This document shows positions 53,261-62,555 of a DNA stretch of 64,000 nt, piece by piece; position 1 is the first letter of the stretch; each line of letters starts with the position of its first letter. Under the pieces are notes generated by a model that was not told the origin of the DNA, ran no database searches, and saw nothing but the letters and a program-made list of their open reading frames with translations. Made by a program: the position numbers and the translations under genes. The DNA lies in contig SVQH01000012.1 of NCBI GenBank assembly GCA_015065425.1, positions 6,483 to 70,482 on the forward strand. The letters run 5' to 3'. Source of the stretch: Oscillospiraceae bacterium (GTDB lineage Bacteria; Bacillota; Clostridia; Oscillospirales; Acutalibacteraceae).

Positions 53261-54103
53261 TCAGAAAAGGTTTACAAAGAAACTGTATATCTTTCCGAGA
53301 AATTCAAAAATCTTAACGAAGAAATCAAGGAAAAAGAAGGAGAATCCGCCTTCAAAATCTCCGCCCTCTGTTTCAATTACGGGTTCCTTATACTCTGCTA
53401 TACCGATACTGTCGAGGGTTTTAAGTATTTCAACCGCAATCAGCTCATTGCCTTTTGCACTGGGGTGAATGTCATCAGCAGCAAAGCAATCCATGTCGTC
53501 ACCGAGAGCAGCACCAACCTCAACTATGACTATCTCACCGGGATGCTCGTCATTGTACTTATGTACCATTTCGTTAAGTCTCTTCTGTCCTTCGCCGTAA
53601 ACATCTCTGATAGTACCTGACTGAGGGTTGTAAAGAGTCTGCATAAGAACAACGGCATCAGGGTTATTTTCATTTATGATATCCATTATCTGAGAAAATT
53701 CCTTATAGAAACCTTCTGCAATGGCATCCATTTCGCTGTAATCGGATTTTACAAGAGCATCAAACATAAGTCCGATAAGATTTGACAAAAGGAAATTGTT
53801 ACCGCCTATGGAAATACTTATTATCTCTGCTTCCTTAACTGCAGTAAGCACAGTTTCATTTTCCAGTCTTTTGAGAAGATTACCCGTTGTGTGTCCGGGA
53901 ACGGAATAGTTTGTGTAATTAAAACCGTGTGTGTCGGAGACTATTTTTCCGTAAACAGCCTCAACAGGGTTTGTAAGTCCCGAACCGTAAGCAATGGAGT
54001 CACCGAGAACAAGGTAGTCCGCCGTTTCCTCAGCCGAAACCGAAACAGCAAAACAGGAGAGTATCGTCAGAACAGATAAAAATACAGATAAAGCTTTTTT
54101 CAT
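53261..54103 (-). CDS. Secreted SGNH/GDSL-type hydrolase, tandem paralogue
   Basis: 280 residues with signal peptide, then the same domain as its neighbour: Ser36 in LVLGDSIAYGSG, IISISIGGNNFLL, and ADDIHPSAKGNELIA. The two proteins are alike throughout, so they arose by tandem duplication; the 3' tails have diverged more. Its C-terminus is a strongly aromatic hydrophobic tail (FFFLDFFVKIFEFLGKI...FFVNLF). AAAGAGG precedes the ATG. Each copy has its own terminator, so they may be regulated separately. Confidence 0.88.
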   Translation of the reverse strand: MKKALSVFLSVLTILSCFAVSVSAEETADYLVLGDSIAYGSGLTNPVEAVYGKIVSDTHGFNYTNYSVPGHTTGNLLKRLENETVLTAVKEAEIISISIGGNNFLLSNLIGLMFDALVKSDYSEMDAIAEGFYKEFSQIMDIINENNPDAVVLMQTLYNPQSGTIRDVYGEGQKRLNEMVHKYNDEHPGEIVIVEVGAALGDDMDCFAADDIHPSAKGNELIAVEILKTLDSIGIAEYKEPVIETEGGDFEGGFSFFFLDFFVKIFEFLGKIYSFFVNLF

Positions 54104-54228
54104 TTCAATGCCTCTTTCTTTATTTATTTTGTTATTATAATTTTAGTCCTGTTCTACTGAAATGTAAATAACAGATTGCGGATATTTTCAATAGTTTAAT
54201 AATAATTTGAAAATCATATAACACGAAA

Positions 54229-54265
54229 CAAAAAAAGGAAACATTTTTTTAACAAATACGTTTCC
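54229..54265 (-). terminator. Intrinsic terminator of the aro operon
   Basis: On the minus strand GGAAAC (54260-54265) pairs with GTTTCC (54237-54242), followed by TTTTTTTG. Confidence 0.75.
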
Positions 54266-54287
54266 TTCAGTTTATTTTTTTGTGAAA

Positions 54288-54710
54288 TTATAATTTATTT
54301 CTCAGATACTCTATTGCTTCAACATAGCCGTCAAGTCCGTGACCTGCTATCTGTTTTTCTGCATAAAGTGAAACATAAGAAAATTTTCTGAATTTTTCAC
54401 GGGTGTTTATATCTGAAATATGTACCTCCACTGTGGGGATTCCCACTGCTTTCAGTGCATCAAGTATGGCAACGCTCGTGTGAGTATAAGCGGCAGGATT
54501 TATAACTATACCGTCAGCATTTTTATAAGCGGATTGTATTTTATCTACGATATCTCCCTCATGATTGGACTGATATATTTCAAAATCAATACCCTCACAG
54601 GCTTTCTCTATCATTGTGCAAAGAGTTTTGTAATCCTGTTTTCCGTAAATGTCGGGTTCTCTCAGTCCGAGTAAATTAAGATTCGGACCGTTGATAATAA
54701 GAAGTTTCAT
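54288..54710 (-). CDS. aroQ: Type II 3-dehydroquinate dehydratase
   Basis: Third step of the shikimate pathway. 140 residues, the normal size for the small dodecameric type II enzyme. INGPNLNLLGLREPDIYG holds the catalytic loop, SNHEGDIVDKIQ and NPAAYTHTSVAILDAL the substrate site, and VEVHISDINTREKFR the catalytic histidine region. Last gene of the aro operon, 2 bases after aroE/K. Confidence 0.97.
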   Translation of the reverse strand: MKLLIINGPNLNLLGLREPDIYGKQDYKTLCTMIEKACEGIDFEIYQSNHEGDIVDKIQSAYKNADGIVINPAAYTHTSVAILDALKAVGIPTVEVHISDINTREKFRKFSYVSLYAEKQIAGHGLDGYVEAIEYLRNKL

Positions 54711-54712
54711 TT

Positions 54713-55954
54713 TTACCTCATCCTTATTGCATCGATTATTCTCTGCACCGTTATTTTCGGATTATCGCTGACTTCAACTTTTGCATCCGAAAATTTTTCG
54801 TACAGCGGTGCCCGTTTTTTGTAAAGCTCATTTATATCATTCTGCTGTGATATGGGTCTTCCGTCAGTTGGCAGCAGGGAAGTGTCTCTCCGAAGCCATA
54901 TTATATATGAATTCTGATGAAGGGGATAATAGTTTTCTTCCCTTGTGATTATTCCGCCCCCCGTGGCTATGACACTGCCTGACGTCTTGCCTGCTTCCTT
55001 TGCCGCTTCTGTTTCTCTTTTTCTGAATTCATCCTCGCCGTATAAAGAGAAAATCTCGGGAATCGGCATGGCGGAATTTTTAATTATAATTTCATCGGTA
55101 TCAATGAAAGCTTTTGAAAGCTTTTCGGAAAGAAGCTTTCCTGCGGTGGATTTTCCTGAGCCTGGCATTCCCACAAGAACAATGTTTTTAAGCCTTTTTT
55201 CGATGTTTTTTACTATTTCCGTAGTAGGGTCTTTTTCAATTTCAGTGCCGAGGAACAGTTCACAGGCTTTTTTAGCCTGTGCCGAGAGCATTGTAAGCCC
55301 GTTGATATGAGGGATTCCGAGCTTTTCTGCATCATATAAAAGCCTTGTGACAGACGGGTTATAAATTAAATCAAGTACACCTGAGAGCTTTTTGAAAATT
55401 CTCAGGTCAACGGGAGCGATACCGTTATTTGGAAACATCCCCACGGGAGTGGTGTTTACGATAACATCGGCATCGGCATGAATATGTATGTTTTCATAAT
55501 TGTTTTCGCCGCTTCTTGATACGGTTATTATCTCTTTTGCATCCATATCGGAAAGTACTGTCTTTACCGTAAGAGAAGCACCGCCTGAGCCTAAAACCAG
55601 CACTTTTTTGTCTTTTATTTCAATACCGCTTTTTTGAACCATATAAGAAAAGCCGTAATAATCGGTATTATATCCGTAAAGTCCGTCTTTTCTTTTTACT
55701 ATTGTATTTACGGAACCGATTTTCTGTACTGTTTCTGAAATATAATCAAGAAACGGCATTACCGTTTTTTTATACGGAATTGTGACATTAAGTGCATCAA
55801 GAGGACAGTTTTTAAGAAATTCTGCCACTTCATTTTCTTCCATCTCATAAAGCTTGTATTCATAATCTGCAAGATAAGAATGTATTTCGGGAGAGAAACT
55901 GTGTGAGAGCTTATGGCCTATAAGTCCTGTTCTGAAATTTTCCGTATGAAGCAT
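54713..55954 (-). CDS. aroE-aroK: Fused shikimate dehydrogenase and shikimate kinase
   Basis: 413 residues carrying two consecutive pathway enzymes. The N-terminal AroE domain (to about 250) has the substrate motif KLSHSFSPEIHSYL, LNVTIPYKKTVMPFLD and the NADP loop LGSGGASLTV. The C-terminal AroK domain (from about 255) has the P-loop GMPGSGKST at about 260-268, FIDTDEIIIK, and GGGIITREEN with the lid DGRPIS. AroE-AroK fusion could channel shikimate. Pathway steps 4 and 5. It lies between pheA (3-base gap) and aroQ (2-base gap). Confidence 0.95.
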   Translation of the reverse strand: MLHTENFRTGLIGHKLSHSFSPEIHSYLADYEYKLYEMEENEVAEFLKNCPLDALNVTIPYKKTVMPFLDYISETVQKIGSVNTIVKRKDGLYGYNTDYYGFSYMVQKSGIEIKDKKVLVLGSGGASLTVKTVLSDMDAKEIITVSRSGENNYENIHIHADADVIVNTTPVGMFPNNGIAPVDLRIFKKLSGVLDLIYNPSVTRLLYDAEKLGIPHINGLTMLSAQAKKACELFLGTEIEKDPTTEIVKNIEKRLKNIVLVGMPGSGKSTAGKLLSEKLSKAFIDTDEIIIKNSAMPIPEIFSLYGEDEFRKRETEAAKEAGKTSGSVIATGGGIITREENYYPLHQNSYIIWLRRDTSLLPTDGRPISQQNDINELYKKRAPLYEKFSDAKVEVSDNPKITVQRIIDAIRMR

Positions 55955-55957
55955 ATT

Positions 55958-57115
55958 TTATCCCACGCTTTCCGTATAACTGCCTAAATATCTGAATTCT
56001 CCCGAATATCTTTCAAGCTCCGATAAAACTGTTTTAAGCTTTGGTGAATATATTGAAACATCCAGATCGAGATAGAATATATATTCAAAATCTCTTGTGG
56101 GCATTGGTCGGGATTCAAGCTTTGTGATATTTATTCCGTGTGCAAAGAAAAGAGAAAGAAGCTGATAAAGTGCACCGGGGGTATCTCCCGTAGCAGCCAT
56201 TATGGTTGTTTTGTCGGCTCCCGGGTATATTTCAAGATTTTTTGAAATACAGATAAATCTCGTATAATTGTTACCCTGATCCTGAACACCTGATGCGAGA
56301 TTTGAAAGCCCGTAAAGCTCTGCACAGTGTCTTGATGAAAGAGCCGCAACATCCTCTCTTTCCGACATAGCTACAGCTTTTGATGCCACTGCCGTGTTTG
56401 CTACAGGTGTAAATTTTATTTCGGGATGTGCTTTTATGAACTGAGAACACTGGTTTATTGCCTGTTCATGAGAAAAAATCTCTTTTATATCTTTAAGCTC
56501 AGCTCCTCTTTTTGCGAGCAGACAATGGTCAATTTTTATTCTGACGGAACGCACAATATTAAAATTATGGTGCATCATAAGGTCATATATTTTAACTACC
56601 GAGCCTGCCGTGGAGTTTTCAAGAGGTAAAACGCCGTATTCGCATTCACCTTTATCAAGAGCATCAAAAACGCTGTCAAAAGAGGGACAGTAAGTAATAT
56701 CGGGAAGTGAAAAAAGCCTTCCTGCCGCGATACCCGAATATGCTCCTTCAACACCCTGACAGACTACCTTAGCTGTTTCGGGGAACATCTTTTCCGTTTC
56801 GTCAAGGGCTTTTGTTATCTTGTCATATACATCGGATTCAATTCCGAGAAGAGCTCTCTGATATGATTTTGAAAGTGAGAGAATGGTTGAGTACAACACT
56901 TTTCCGTAATCGGAGAATTCACTTCCCGAAAGCTCCGAAATCTTTGCGAGAAGCTGCCTTTCTCTTGCAGGGTCATGAACGGGAAGTCCCTTTTCACGCT
57001 TATATTCAGCGACATTTGCTGCCGTGTTCATTCTTTCCTTGAAAAGTCGGACTATTTCTCTGTCGATTTCATCTATTTTTTTTCTTGATTCTTCTATGGG
57101 GATTATTTCATTCAT
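55958..57115 (-). CDS. pheA: Chorismate mutase / prephenate dehydratase (P-protein)
   Basis: Bifunctional enzyme of phenylalanine synthesis, 385 residues. Residues 5-90 form the AroQ-type chorismate mutase (RKKIDEIDREIVRLFKERM). About 110-290 is prephenate dehydratase (VVCQGVEGAYSGIAA, LPLENSTAGSV, catalytic TRF in NNYTRFICI). About 300-380 is an ACT domain with GALYQLLSLF and ESRP, the Phe-binding feedback motif. So the enzyme is probably inhibited by Phe in addition to the attenuator upstream. The mutase feeds both the Phe branch here and the Tyr branch through tyrA. Confidence 0.96.
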   Translation of the reverse strand: MNEIIPIEESRKKIDEIDREIVRLFKERMNTAANVAEYKREKGLPVHDPARERQLLAKISELSGSEFSDYGKVLYSTILSLSKSYQRALLGIESDVYDKITKALDETEKMFPETAKVVCQGVEGAYSGIAAGRLFSLPDITYCPSFDSVFDALDKGECEYGVLPLENSTAGSVVKIYDLMMHHNFNIVRSVRIKIDHCLLAKRGAELKDIKEIFSHEQAINQCSQFIKAHPEIKFTPVANTAVASKAVAMSEREDVAALSSRHCAELYGLSNLASGVQDQGNNYTRFICISKNLEIYPGADKTTIMAATGDTPGALYQLLSLFFAHGINITKLESRPMPTRDFEYIFYLDLDVSIYSPKLKTVLSELERYSGEFRYLGSYTESVG

Positions 57116-57120
57116 GCCTT

Positions 57121-58203
57121 TTACTCCTTGTCGAGCATTATATCAAGTATGCTTATTGCTGCTGCCGCTTCAATTACGGGAACGGCACGGGGCACAATAC
57201 ACGGGTCGTGTCTTCCTTTTATTGTATATCTGATATTTGTTTTTTCTTCTAAATCAACTGTATCCTGTTCTTTGCCGATAGAAGGTGTCGGTTTTACGGC
57301 AGTTCTGAAAATCAGGGGCATTCCCGTTGTCATACCGCCGAGTATTCCGCCTGCGTTATTTGTTTTTGTCAGAACCTTATCTCCGTCAAAATAATAAGGG
57401 TCATTATTCTGACTTCCCGTAATTGAACTGCAGGCAAAGCCGTTTCCGAATTCTATTCCCTTAACGGCGGGAACCGAGAACATCATGGCTGATATTCTGC
57501 CTTCACAGCCTGCAAACATGTGCTCCCCGAGACCTGCAGGAAGACCTGTGACAGCACATTCAATTATTCCGCCGACGGAATCGAGTTCAGCTTTTATCTG
57601 TAAAATTTTTTCTTTCATCTTTTCTCCGCTGTCTTTATTAAGTACGGGAAAATGAGAGCCTGCAAGGACATTTTTTTCAGCTTCTCCGATATTTACACTA
57701 TCGAAGGGATCATCATAAATGCCGCCTATTGAATATATATGTGCAAAAACATCAATACCTTTTTCTTTAAGATACTGAATGGACAGTGCACCTGCAACGG
57801 CAATAAGTGAAGTCAGTCTTCCCGAGAAATGACCGCCGCCTCTCAGGTCAACATTTTTTCCGTATTTCATTATTGCAGGAAAATCTGCATGTGAAGGGCG
57901 GGGAATAATTCCTACGGATGAATAATCGGAAGAATGCTGATTGGAATTGAATATGACAACTTTTATGTCTTCACCCGTTGTAATTTTGTTTCTGACACCG
58001 CTTAAAAATACGGGGGTGTCGGCTTCTTTTCTCTTTGTTGACCATTCGTTTTGCCCGGGAGCACGTCTTGCCATAAAAGAACTTATAAATTCTTCGTTTA
58101 TTTCAAGACCCTCAGGAAAACCTTTCAGAAGCATCTCAATTTTCTCATCGTGGCTTCCGCCTTCAATGTAGAGTTTTATATTATTTCCGTAAGGAAAAAG
58201 CAT
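57121..58203 (-). CDS. aroC: Chorismate synthase
   Basis: Reduced-FMN-dependent conversion of EPSP to chorismate, 360 residues from the ATG at 58203 (GAGGGGTG 6 bases upstream; the GTG at 58212 overlaps the aroA stop as GTGA). Conserved parts are RPSHADFPAIMKYG, RGGGHFSGRLTS, GLPAGLGEHMF, NNAGGILGGMTTGMP and RHDPCIVPRAVPV. The N-terminus is divergent: the family GESHG reads GGSHD here. All later motifs are intact, so it should be active. Confidence 0.94.
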   Translation of the reverse strand: MLFPYGNNIKLYIEGGSHDEKIEMLLKGFPEGLEINEEFISSFMARRAPGQNEWSTKRKEADTPVFLSGVRNKITTGEDIKVVIFNSNQHSSDYSSVGIIPRPSHADFPAIMKYGKNVDLRGGGHFSGRLTSLIAVAGALSIQYLKEKGIDVFAHIYSIGGIYDDPFDSVNIGEAEKNVLAGSHFPVLNKDSGEKMKEKILQIKAELDSVGGIIECAVTGLPAGLGEHMFAGCEGRISAMMFSVPAVKGIEFGNGFACSSITGSQNNDPYYFDGDKVLTKTNNAGGILGGMTTGMPLIFRTAVKPTPSIGKEQDTVDLEEKTNIRYTIKGRHDPCIVPRAVPVIEAAAAISILDIMLDKE

Positions 58204-58208
58204 ATATG

Positions 58209-59438
58209 TCACCCCTCTTTTATTTCATCCCAGAAACGGGGATAGGATTTATTCACAGCCTCGGCATTTATAACCGTCACCGCATTTTTTGCACTGAATG
58301 CCGCTACTGCCGCACTCATAGCTATTCTGTGGTCGTTTTTTGAATCTACACTGCCTCCCGTCAGGGGAAAACCGTTTATAATGAGGCTGTCATTTTCAAC
58401 ACTTATCTTGCCGCCGAGTGCAATTATCATTTCTTTTACGGTTTCTATTCTGTCGCTTTCCTTAAGTCTCAGCCTTGCACAAGCTGTAATTCTTGTTTCC
58501 CCTTCTGCATTTGCGGCGGCTACGGATAAAACGGGTACAAGATCCGGTATGTCCTTTGCATTGATTTCAGTTCCGTGAAGTGATGACGGAAATGCTGTTA
58601 CCGAGTTTTCGGTAACTTCAATTTTTGCACCGAGTTTTCTGAGTACGGTAATAATCGCCTTGTCACCCTGGCGTGAATTAAAATCAAGTCCCGTAACGGT
58701 TATTGCTTTTTTTCCGATAACTCCTGCCGTAATAAAAAATGCGGCATTTGACCAGTCTCCGTTTATCTCCGTTTTTTCAGGGGAAATCAGAGGACGGGTT
58801 TTCGGAACAGTTATAACATTGTCAATGAAACTGATATTACAGCCGAATTCTTTAAGTGCATCTGCCGTCATTTCAATGTACGGACGGCTTTCAATGCTTC
58901 CCGTTACGGTAATTTTTCCTCCCGTGAGACTCAACATAAACATAAGCCCCGATATAAACTGTGATGAAATATTACCCTCTATGGTAAATTCATCTGAATT
59001 GCAGCATCCCGAAACACATATTCTGTTATCCCTTACAGAAATCACGGTTCCGCCTTTCTGTAACTCCTCTTTAAGAGGAGAGAGAGGTCTTTGCGACAGT
59101 CTCCCATTTGTATGAAACTCATATTCACCGCCGAATGCAGACGCCAATGGCAATAAAAATCTCAGAGTAGAGCCTGATTCATTGCAGGGCAAAACAGCAG
59201 CTTTTTCGGTATTCTTTATGGGTTCAACGGTAAACGCACCGTCTGAGAAGGAAATATCTGCACCAAGGGCTTTGAGACAGTCTACAGTCGCCGTTATATC
59301 CTCATTTATGGTTTCACAACGTATTTCTGTCCTTTTGTCCGAAAGTGCGGCACATATCAGGACTCTGTGTGCCTCGGATTTTGAATTAATGGCTTTTATA
59401 CATCCTGAAGTTTCGGGAGAATGTAATGTTTTTATCAT
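58209..59438 (-). CDS. aroA: 5-enolpyruvylshikimate-3-phosphate synthase
   Basis: Sixth pathway step, 409 residues from the ATG at 59438. The start follows the aroB stop by one base, with AGGAGC inside aroB as the ribosome-binding site; the longer frame would lie inside aroB. Motifs: SKSEAHRVLICAAL, NESGSTLRFLLPLASA (PEP loop), SSQFISGLMFML and LKESDRIE. The conserved G-x-G-T-A type loop reads ESGSTLRF, a divergent (class II-like) form. Confidence 0.96.
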   Translation of the reverse strand: MIKTLHSPETSGCIKAINSKSEAHRVLICAALSDKRTEIRCETINEDITATVDCLKALGADISFSDGAFTVEPIKNTEKAAVLPCNESGSTLRFLLPLASAFGGEYEFHTNGRLSQRPLSPLKEELQKGGTVISVRDNRICVSGCCNSDEFTIEGNISSQFISGLMFMLSLTGGKITVTGSIESRPYIEMTADALKEFGCNISFIDNVITVPKTRPLISPEKTEINGDWSNAAFFITAGVIGKKAITVTGLDFNSRQGDKAIITVLRKLGAKIEVTENSVTAFPSSLHGTEINAKDIPDLVPVLSVAAANAEGETRITACARLRLKESDRIETVKEMIIALGGKISVENDSLIINGFPLTGGSVDSKNDHRIAMSAAVAAFSAKNAVTVINAEAVNKSYPRFWDEIKEG

Positions 59439-59439
59439 C

Positions 59440-60483
59440 TTAAAACGCTCCTGAAATAAATTCTTCAAATTCTGAAACAGGTATTTTTCTGAGCGAGCAT
59501 TTTCCTCTTTCTTCGGGTATTACAAGTGTAATATCCTTTCCCGTGCGTTTTTTGTCGTTCATTGCACGAGAAGCTATCTCCTTTGGAGAAAATACATTTT
59601 CAGTGGGAAGGGAATACTTTTTAAGAAGCTTTTCCAGTGTTATAAGTGCTTCTTTTTTGCACAACCCAGCTTTTATAGCGGATTTTGTCATTATCATCAT
59701 TCCTATTGCGACTGCACACCCGTGAGAAACGGTAAATTCGGATAAAATCTCAATACCGTGGGCGGGAGTATGACCGAAATTCAGAAGCTGTCTCAGTCCC
59801 GTATCCTTTTCATCCACTGCGACAATATCTCTTTTTGTCTTTACACAGGTCTCTATAATGTCAATGATATCCGTTCCTTCTTCAAGAGTATCAAGAAATT
59901 CAGGAAGATTTATCATACCGTATTTTATTACCTCAGCCATGCCGTCAGAGAATATATTATCGGGTAAACTTGTGAGTGTGTCGGGATCGCATATTACAAG
60001 GCTCGGCTGATAAAAGGCACCTGCAAGGTTTTTTCCGCCTTTAAGGTCAACTGCCGTCTTTCCCCCTACAGATGAGTCTACCATGGCAAGAAGTGTTGTG
60101 GGAATGCCGATATATTTTATGCCTCTGAGATATGTTGCGGCTGCAAATCCCGTTATATCTCCCGTAACACCTCCGCCGAGAGCTATAAGCACATCAGAGC
60201 GTGTTACAAGATTTTCAGCCAGAAATTCCCATAAATCTATAAGGGTGTTTGTGTTTTTGGATTCTTCTCCTGCAGGAAAAACAAATGACAAGACGGTGTA
60301 GCCCTCTTTTTCGAGAGATTCTTTAAGATATTCTCCGTAAAGAGGAAATACGTTTGTTTCTGAGACAATAACCGCAGTTGAGCCCTTTGCCGTCTGTTTT
60401 ATAAGCTCTCCCGCTTTTTTCAGAAGCCCTCTTTCAATGAGAACTTCATATTCGGAAGATGCCGATATTTTTACCTTTTTCAT
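59440..60483 (-). CDS. aroB: 3-dehydroquinate synthase
   Basis: Second pathway step, NAD- and metal-dependent cyclisation of DAHP, 347 residues. Motifs are FPAGEESKN, the NAD loop ALGGGVTGDITGFAAATYLRG, PTTLLAMVDSSVGGKTAVD, LKYGMI-type VIKYGMI and the metal histidines in LNFGHTPAHGIE and TVSHGCAVAIGM. It starts 4 bases after tyrA and ends one base before aroA. Confidence 0.97.
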   Translation of the reverse strand: MKKVKISASSEYEVLIERGLLKKAGELIKQTAKGSTAVIVSETNVFPLYGEYLKESLEKEGYTVLSFVFPAGEESKNTNTLIDLWEFLAENLVTRSDVLIALGGGVTGDITGFAAATYLRGIKYIGIPTTLLAMVDSSVGGKTAVDLKGGKNLAGAFYQPSLVICDPDTLTSLPDNIFSDGMAEVIKYGMINLPEFLDTLEEGTDIIDIIETCVKTKRDIVAVDEKDTGLRQLLNFGHTPAHGIEILSEFTVSHGCAVAIGMMIMTKSAIKAGLCKKEALITLEKLLKKYSLPTENVFSPKEIASRAMNDKKRTGKDITLVIPEERGKCSLRKIPVSEFEEFISGAF

Positions 60484-60487
60484 ATTT

Positions 60488-61336
60488 TCACGCTTTCTTA
60501 GAAGAATTTCCGTCTATAAGCTCTTTCATTTCTCTGCCGTCTTTAAGAAGTTTTCGTAATGTGTCCCTGTCAGAGTTTTCAAGAGCCGCTTTATATTCGG
60601 AAAGTGAGTTTATAATGTTGTCCAGTTCTTTTATAAGATAATCCGAATTATCCGTAAACAGTTCTGTCCATAAATTTTCATTAAGCCATGCCACCCGTGT
60701 CATGTCCTTGTACGAGCCTGCCGAAAAACCGCCGTGACTTTTTGCTGTTTCACTTTTGATGTAAGCATTTGATACAACATGGGCAAGCTGTGAGGTGAAA
60801 GCAATCATTTCATCATGCTTTTCAGCGGTGGTTACTGAAATACTGCCGAAGCCTGCGGGTGAAAGCAGTCCCTTAATGTTATCAAGAAGAACTATATCAT
60901 CATACCTCGGCGGTACGATTACCATGGGGGCACCTCTGAAAAGGTCTTTTCTGGAATATTTAATACCTGAAAACTGTGTGCCTGCCATGGGATGTCCTCC
61001 CACAAAGGTAAATCCGTATTTTTCAGCAAGTACAAATCCTGTTTTACATATTCCTCTTTTTGTTCCGCACAGGTCAATGACCGTACAGCTTTTATTTATA
61101 TATTTACTGTTATCTTCAAGATATTTTACAGCGGCTTCAGGGTAAAGAGCAATAAAAATAAGGTCACATTCTTTTATTGTATCACAGGTGAGTTCCTTGT
61201 CAATAATTCCCGATAAAACTGCATAACCCAATGAAGCGGAATTTATATCTGAACCGAAGACCTGATGTCCGGCAGATTTATATGCCCTTGCCATTGAACC
61301 GCCTATAAGTCCTAAACCAACTACGCCGACATTCAT
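60488..61336 (-). CDS. tyrA: Prephenate dehydrogenase
   Basis: NAD-dependent oxidative decarboxylation of prephenate to 4-hydroxyphenylpyruvate, the tyrosine branch. 282 residues. The Rossmann motif GVVGLGLIGGSMARAYKSAGH is at the very N-terminus; VIDLCGTKRGIC, GGHPMAGTQFSG and SQLAHVVSNAYI are family marks. It lacks the C-terminal ACT domain of the Bacillus enzyme, so Tyr feedback on this protein is not evident. Its ATG overlaps the aroF stop by one base (TGATG). Confidence 0.95.
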   Translation of the reverse strand: MNVGVVGLGLIGGSMARAYKSAGHQVFGSDINSASLGYAVLSGIIDKELTCDTIKECDLIFIALYPEAAVKYLEDNSKYINKSCTVIDLCGTKRGICKTGFVLAEKYGFTFVGGHPMAGTQFSGIKYSRKDLFRGAPMVIVPPRYDDIVLLDNIKGLLSPAGFGSISVTTAEKHDEMIAFTSQLAHVVSNAYIKSETAKSHGGFSAGSYKDMTRVAWLNENLWTELFTDNSDYLIKELDNIINSLSEYKAALENSDRDTLRKLLKDGREMKELIDGNSSKKA

Positions 61337-62349
61337 CAGTTTATCCCCTTTACTGCATTTCTTATTGCCGTTACAGCCTTCATCATATCACCGAACTGTT
61401 CGGGGGTAAGTGACTGTGCACCGTCACAAAGAGCGTTTAACGGGTCTGAGTGCACCTCTGTCATAAGTCCGTCTGCACCTGCTGCCACTGCGGCGAGTGC
61501 CATGCTTTTTACATATTTCGATGAGCCGGTTGCGTGTGATGGATCAATAACTACGGGTAAGTGTGTAAGCTCTTTTAGTACGGGTACAGCCGACAGGTCA
61601 AGACAATTTCTTGTGTACTGACTGTCAAATGTTCTTATTCCCCTTTCACAGAGCATAACTTTTTCATTTCCGCCTGCCATAATGTATTCTGCAGACATTA
61701 GCCATTCTTTTATGGTGCTTGAAAGTCCTCTTTTAAGAAGTATTGGTTTGCTTGTTTTTCCCAGCTCCTTAAGGAGCTCAAAATTCTGCATATTACGGGC
61801 ACCAATCTGAATTATATCCACATCTTCAAAAAGAGGAAGATGTGCCGCATCCATAATTTCGGTAACTATGGGAAGCCCCGTTTCTTTTTTTGCTTTCAGT
61901 AAAAGTTCTATGCCTTCGGCTTTTAGTCCCTGAAAATCATAAGGGGAGGTTCTCGGCTTGAAAGCACCGCCTCGGAGCATCTGACAGCCGTATGCTTTAA
62001 CATCTCTTGCTATACCTGTGAGTTGTTCTTCGGATTCTACCGAACAGGGTCCCGCAATGACAGCAAAATTTCCTCCTCCGACTTTTACCCCTGCACAGTC
62101 GATTACGGAGTCATCAGGATGGAATTTTCTGTTTGCACTCTTGAACGGGTCCGATACCCGTCTTACGGCTTCTACCATGCTGAGACTTGCAATAAGGTCA
62201 GCATCTATTTTGCTTGTATCTCCGATAAGACCGATAACAGTCTGAAATTGTCCGTTTGAAATATGTACATCAAGTCCCTGAGCCTTCAGCCAGTTTGTAA
62301 AATTGTTCTGCTGTTCGGGTGTTGTTCCTTGTTTCAATATAGCTATCAT
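61336..62349 (-). CDS. aroF: 3-deoxy-7-phosphoheptulonate synthase, AroF/AroA(G)-type (class I beta)
   Basis: First enzyme of the operon, 337 residues from the ATG at 62349 (AGAAGGAG upstream). Residues 1-70 form the ferredoxin-like regulatory domain of the Thermotoga-type enzyme (MIAILKQGTTPEQQNNFTNWLK). The catalytic barrel has VIAGPCSVESEEQL, RGGAFKPRTSPYDFQG, GARNMQNFELL, LLKRGLSSTIKEW and PVVIDPSHATGSSKYV. The ACT-like domain implies Tyr or Phe feedback. A second DAHP synthase of the other subtype lies at 42.1-43.1 kb. Confidence 0.96.
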   Translation of the reverse strand: MIAILKQGTTPEQQNNFTNWLKAQGLDVHISNGQFQTVIGLIGDTSKIDADLIASLSMVEAVRRVSDPFKSANRKFHPDDSVIDCAGVKVGGGNFAVIAGPCSVESEEQLTGIARDVKAYGCQMLRGGAFKPRTSPYDFQGLKAEGIELLLKAKKETGLPIVTEIMDAAHLPLFEDVDIIQIGARNMQNFELLKELGKTSKPILLKRGLSSTIKEWLMSAEYIMAGGNEKVMLCERGIRTFDSQYTRNCLDLSAVPVLKELTHLPVVIDPSHATGSSKYVKSMALAAVAAGADGLMTEVHSDPLNALCDGAQSLTPEQFGDMMKAVTAIRNAVKGIN

Positions 62350-62375
62350 GTTTATATACTCCTTCTTGTATTCGG

Positions 62376-62460
62376 AAAAAATTAAATGCACCTCAGTTTT
62401 CACTCAGGTGCACTAAAATAACATTTATTATGTCACTTTTTTTGCAAGCAAGCGAAAACC
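62376..62460 (-). promoter_or_regulatory. Transcription attenuator of the aro operon
   Basis: Terminator: on the minus strand TGCACCT (62406-62412) pairs with AGGTGCA (62387-62393), with flanking bases adding pairs, followed by TTTAATTTTTT. Antiterminator: GGTTTTCGCTT (62450-62460), which begins one base after the leader-peptide stop, can pair with GAGTGAAAACT (62395-62405), covering the loop and inner side of the terminator. If the ribosome stalls on the Phe/Tyr codons the antiterminator forms; if it reaches the stop it covers that arm and the terminator forms. Confidence 0.85.
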
Positions 62461-62461
62461 T

Positions 62462-62524
62462 TTACTGTTTTAATGAGTAAAAGTAAAAATAAAAATATTC
62501 TGCTGCAAAAAAGCTTTTTTTCAT
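62462..62524 (-). CDS. Phe/Tyr-rich leader peptide of the aro operon
   Basis: A 20-codon open frame, ATG to TAA, preceded by GGAAGG 9 bases upstream. It starts MKKSFFAAE and continues YFYFYFY before SLKQ, giving five Phe and four Tyr codons in 20. This is the hallmark of ribosome-mediated attenuation, like the pheA leader of enteric bacteria. It is the first translated frame after the operon promoter, and the antiterminator arm begins immediately after its stop. No function for the peptide itself is needed beyond sensing charged Phe- and Tyr-tRNA. Confidence 0.9.
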   Translation of the reverse strand: MKKSFFAAEYFYFYFYSLKQ

Positions 62525-62555
62525 AAAAATGTGCCTTCCGATAATTTATATCAGT

